Below are positions 5,149 to 5,203 of a stretch of DNA of 5,203 nt, in pieces. The stretch spans positions 1 to 5,203 of the forward strand of contig CAJOQA010000371.1 in assembly GCA_905236465.1 (NCBI GenBank). The letters run 5' to 3'. A program made the position numbers and the translations under genes. Source of the stretch: an uncultured Treponema sp. Lineage in GTDB: Bacteria > Spirochaetota > Spirochaetia > Treponematales > Treponemataceae. The first letter of the stretch is position 1. Each line of letters starts with the position of its first letter. The notes under the pieces were generated by a model that had not been told where the DNA came from, did no database searches, and saw nothing but the letters and a program-made list of their open reading frames with translations.

Positions 5149-5203
5149 ATGGCAAAAATAATAAAATTTCCATTAAAAATGGCAGATGGTTTTGGAGCCC
5201 GCA
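5149..5203 (+). CDS. Third gene of the operon, 5' end only (partial)
   Basis: ATG 5149 follows AAAGGAG (5132-5138) by 10 nt and is 34 nt after the nuclease stop, with no promoter or terminator between, so it belongs to the same operon. Eighteen codons are visible: MAKIIKFPLKMADGFGAR. There is no hydrophobic helix or signal peptide. The N-terminus reminds me of large unannotated bacterial proteins that begin MAKIIKFP and continue with a conserved region before repeat or effector-type domains, but 18 residues cannot confirm this and I assign no function. Confidence 0.75.
   Translation, partial: MAKIIKFPLKMADGFGAR

Overview
This is a low-GC bacterial window with genes only on the + strand. The style of the WYL regulator and the codon use remind me of a host-associated spirochete such as Treponema. 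That is an impression from protein style, not a demonstrated assignment.

Layout. Bases 1-75 hold a nested inverted repeat and perhaps the last 17 codons of an upstream gene. A small protein of 88 aa (230-496) and one of 78 aa (585-821) follow, each with its own promoter. Each has a basic start, a hydrophobic N-terminal helix and a charged tail. A strong intrinsic terminator (834-882) closes this part. Next comes a YafY-type HTH-WYL transcription regulator (932-1948), with its own extended -10 promoter. A further promoter then drives an apparent operon. It contains a Ycf46-like AAA ATPase (2034-3542), a 519-aa protein combining a PD-(D/E)xK-like nuclease core with a long glycine-zipper hydrophobic C-terminus (3555-5114), and the first 18 codons of another gene (5149 to the window end).

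The main observation is in the promoters. The two small genes and the ATPase operon each carry TGTCAT, then ACCCT or GGGGT, then exactly 6 nt, then a perfect TATAAT. None has a recognisable -35 box or an extended -10. The WYL gene lacks this element and has an extended -10 instead. The layout resembles the TGTC-type promoters that mycobacterial PafBC, also a WYL regulator, activates by sigma adaptation during DNA damage. I infer that the WYL protein here switches on a small local regulon: two membrane-anchored small proteins plus an ATPase and membrane-nuclease operon. A stress, DNA-damage or defence role is plausible but unproven. None of the three non-regulator protein types has a function I can state with confidence.
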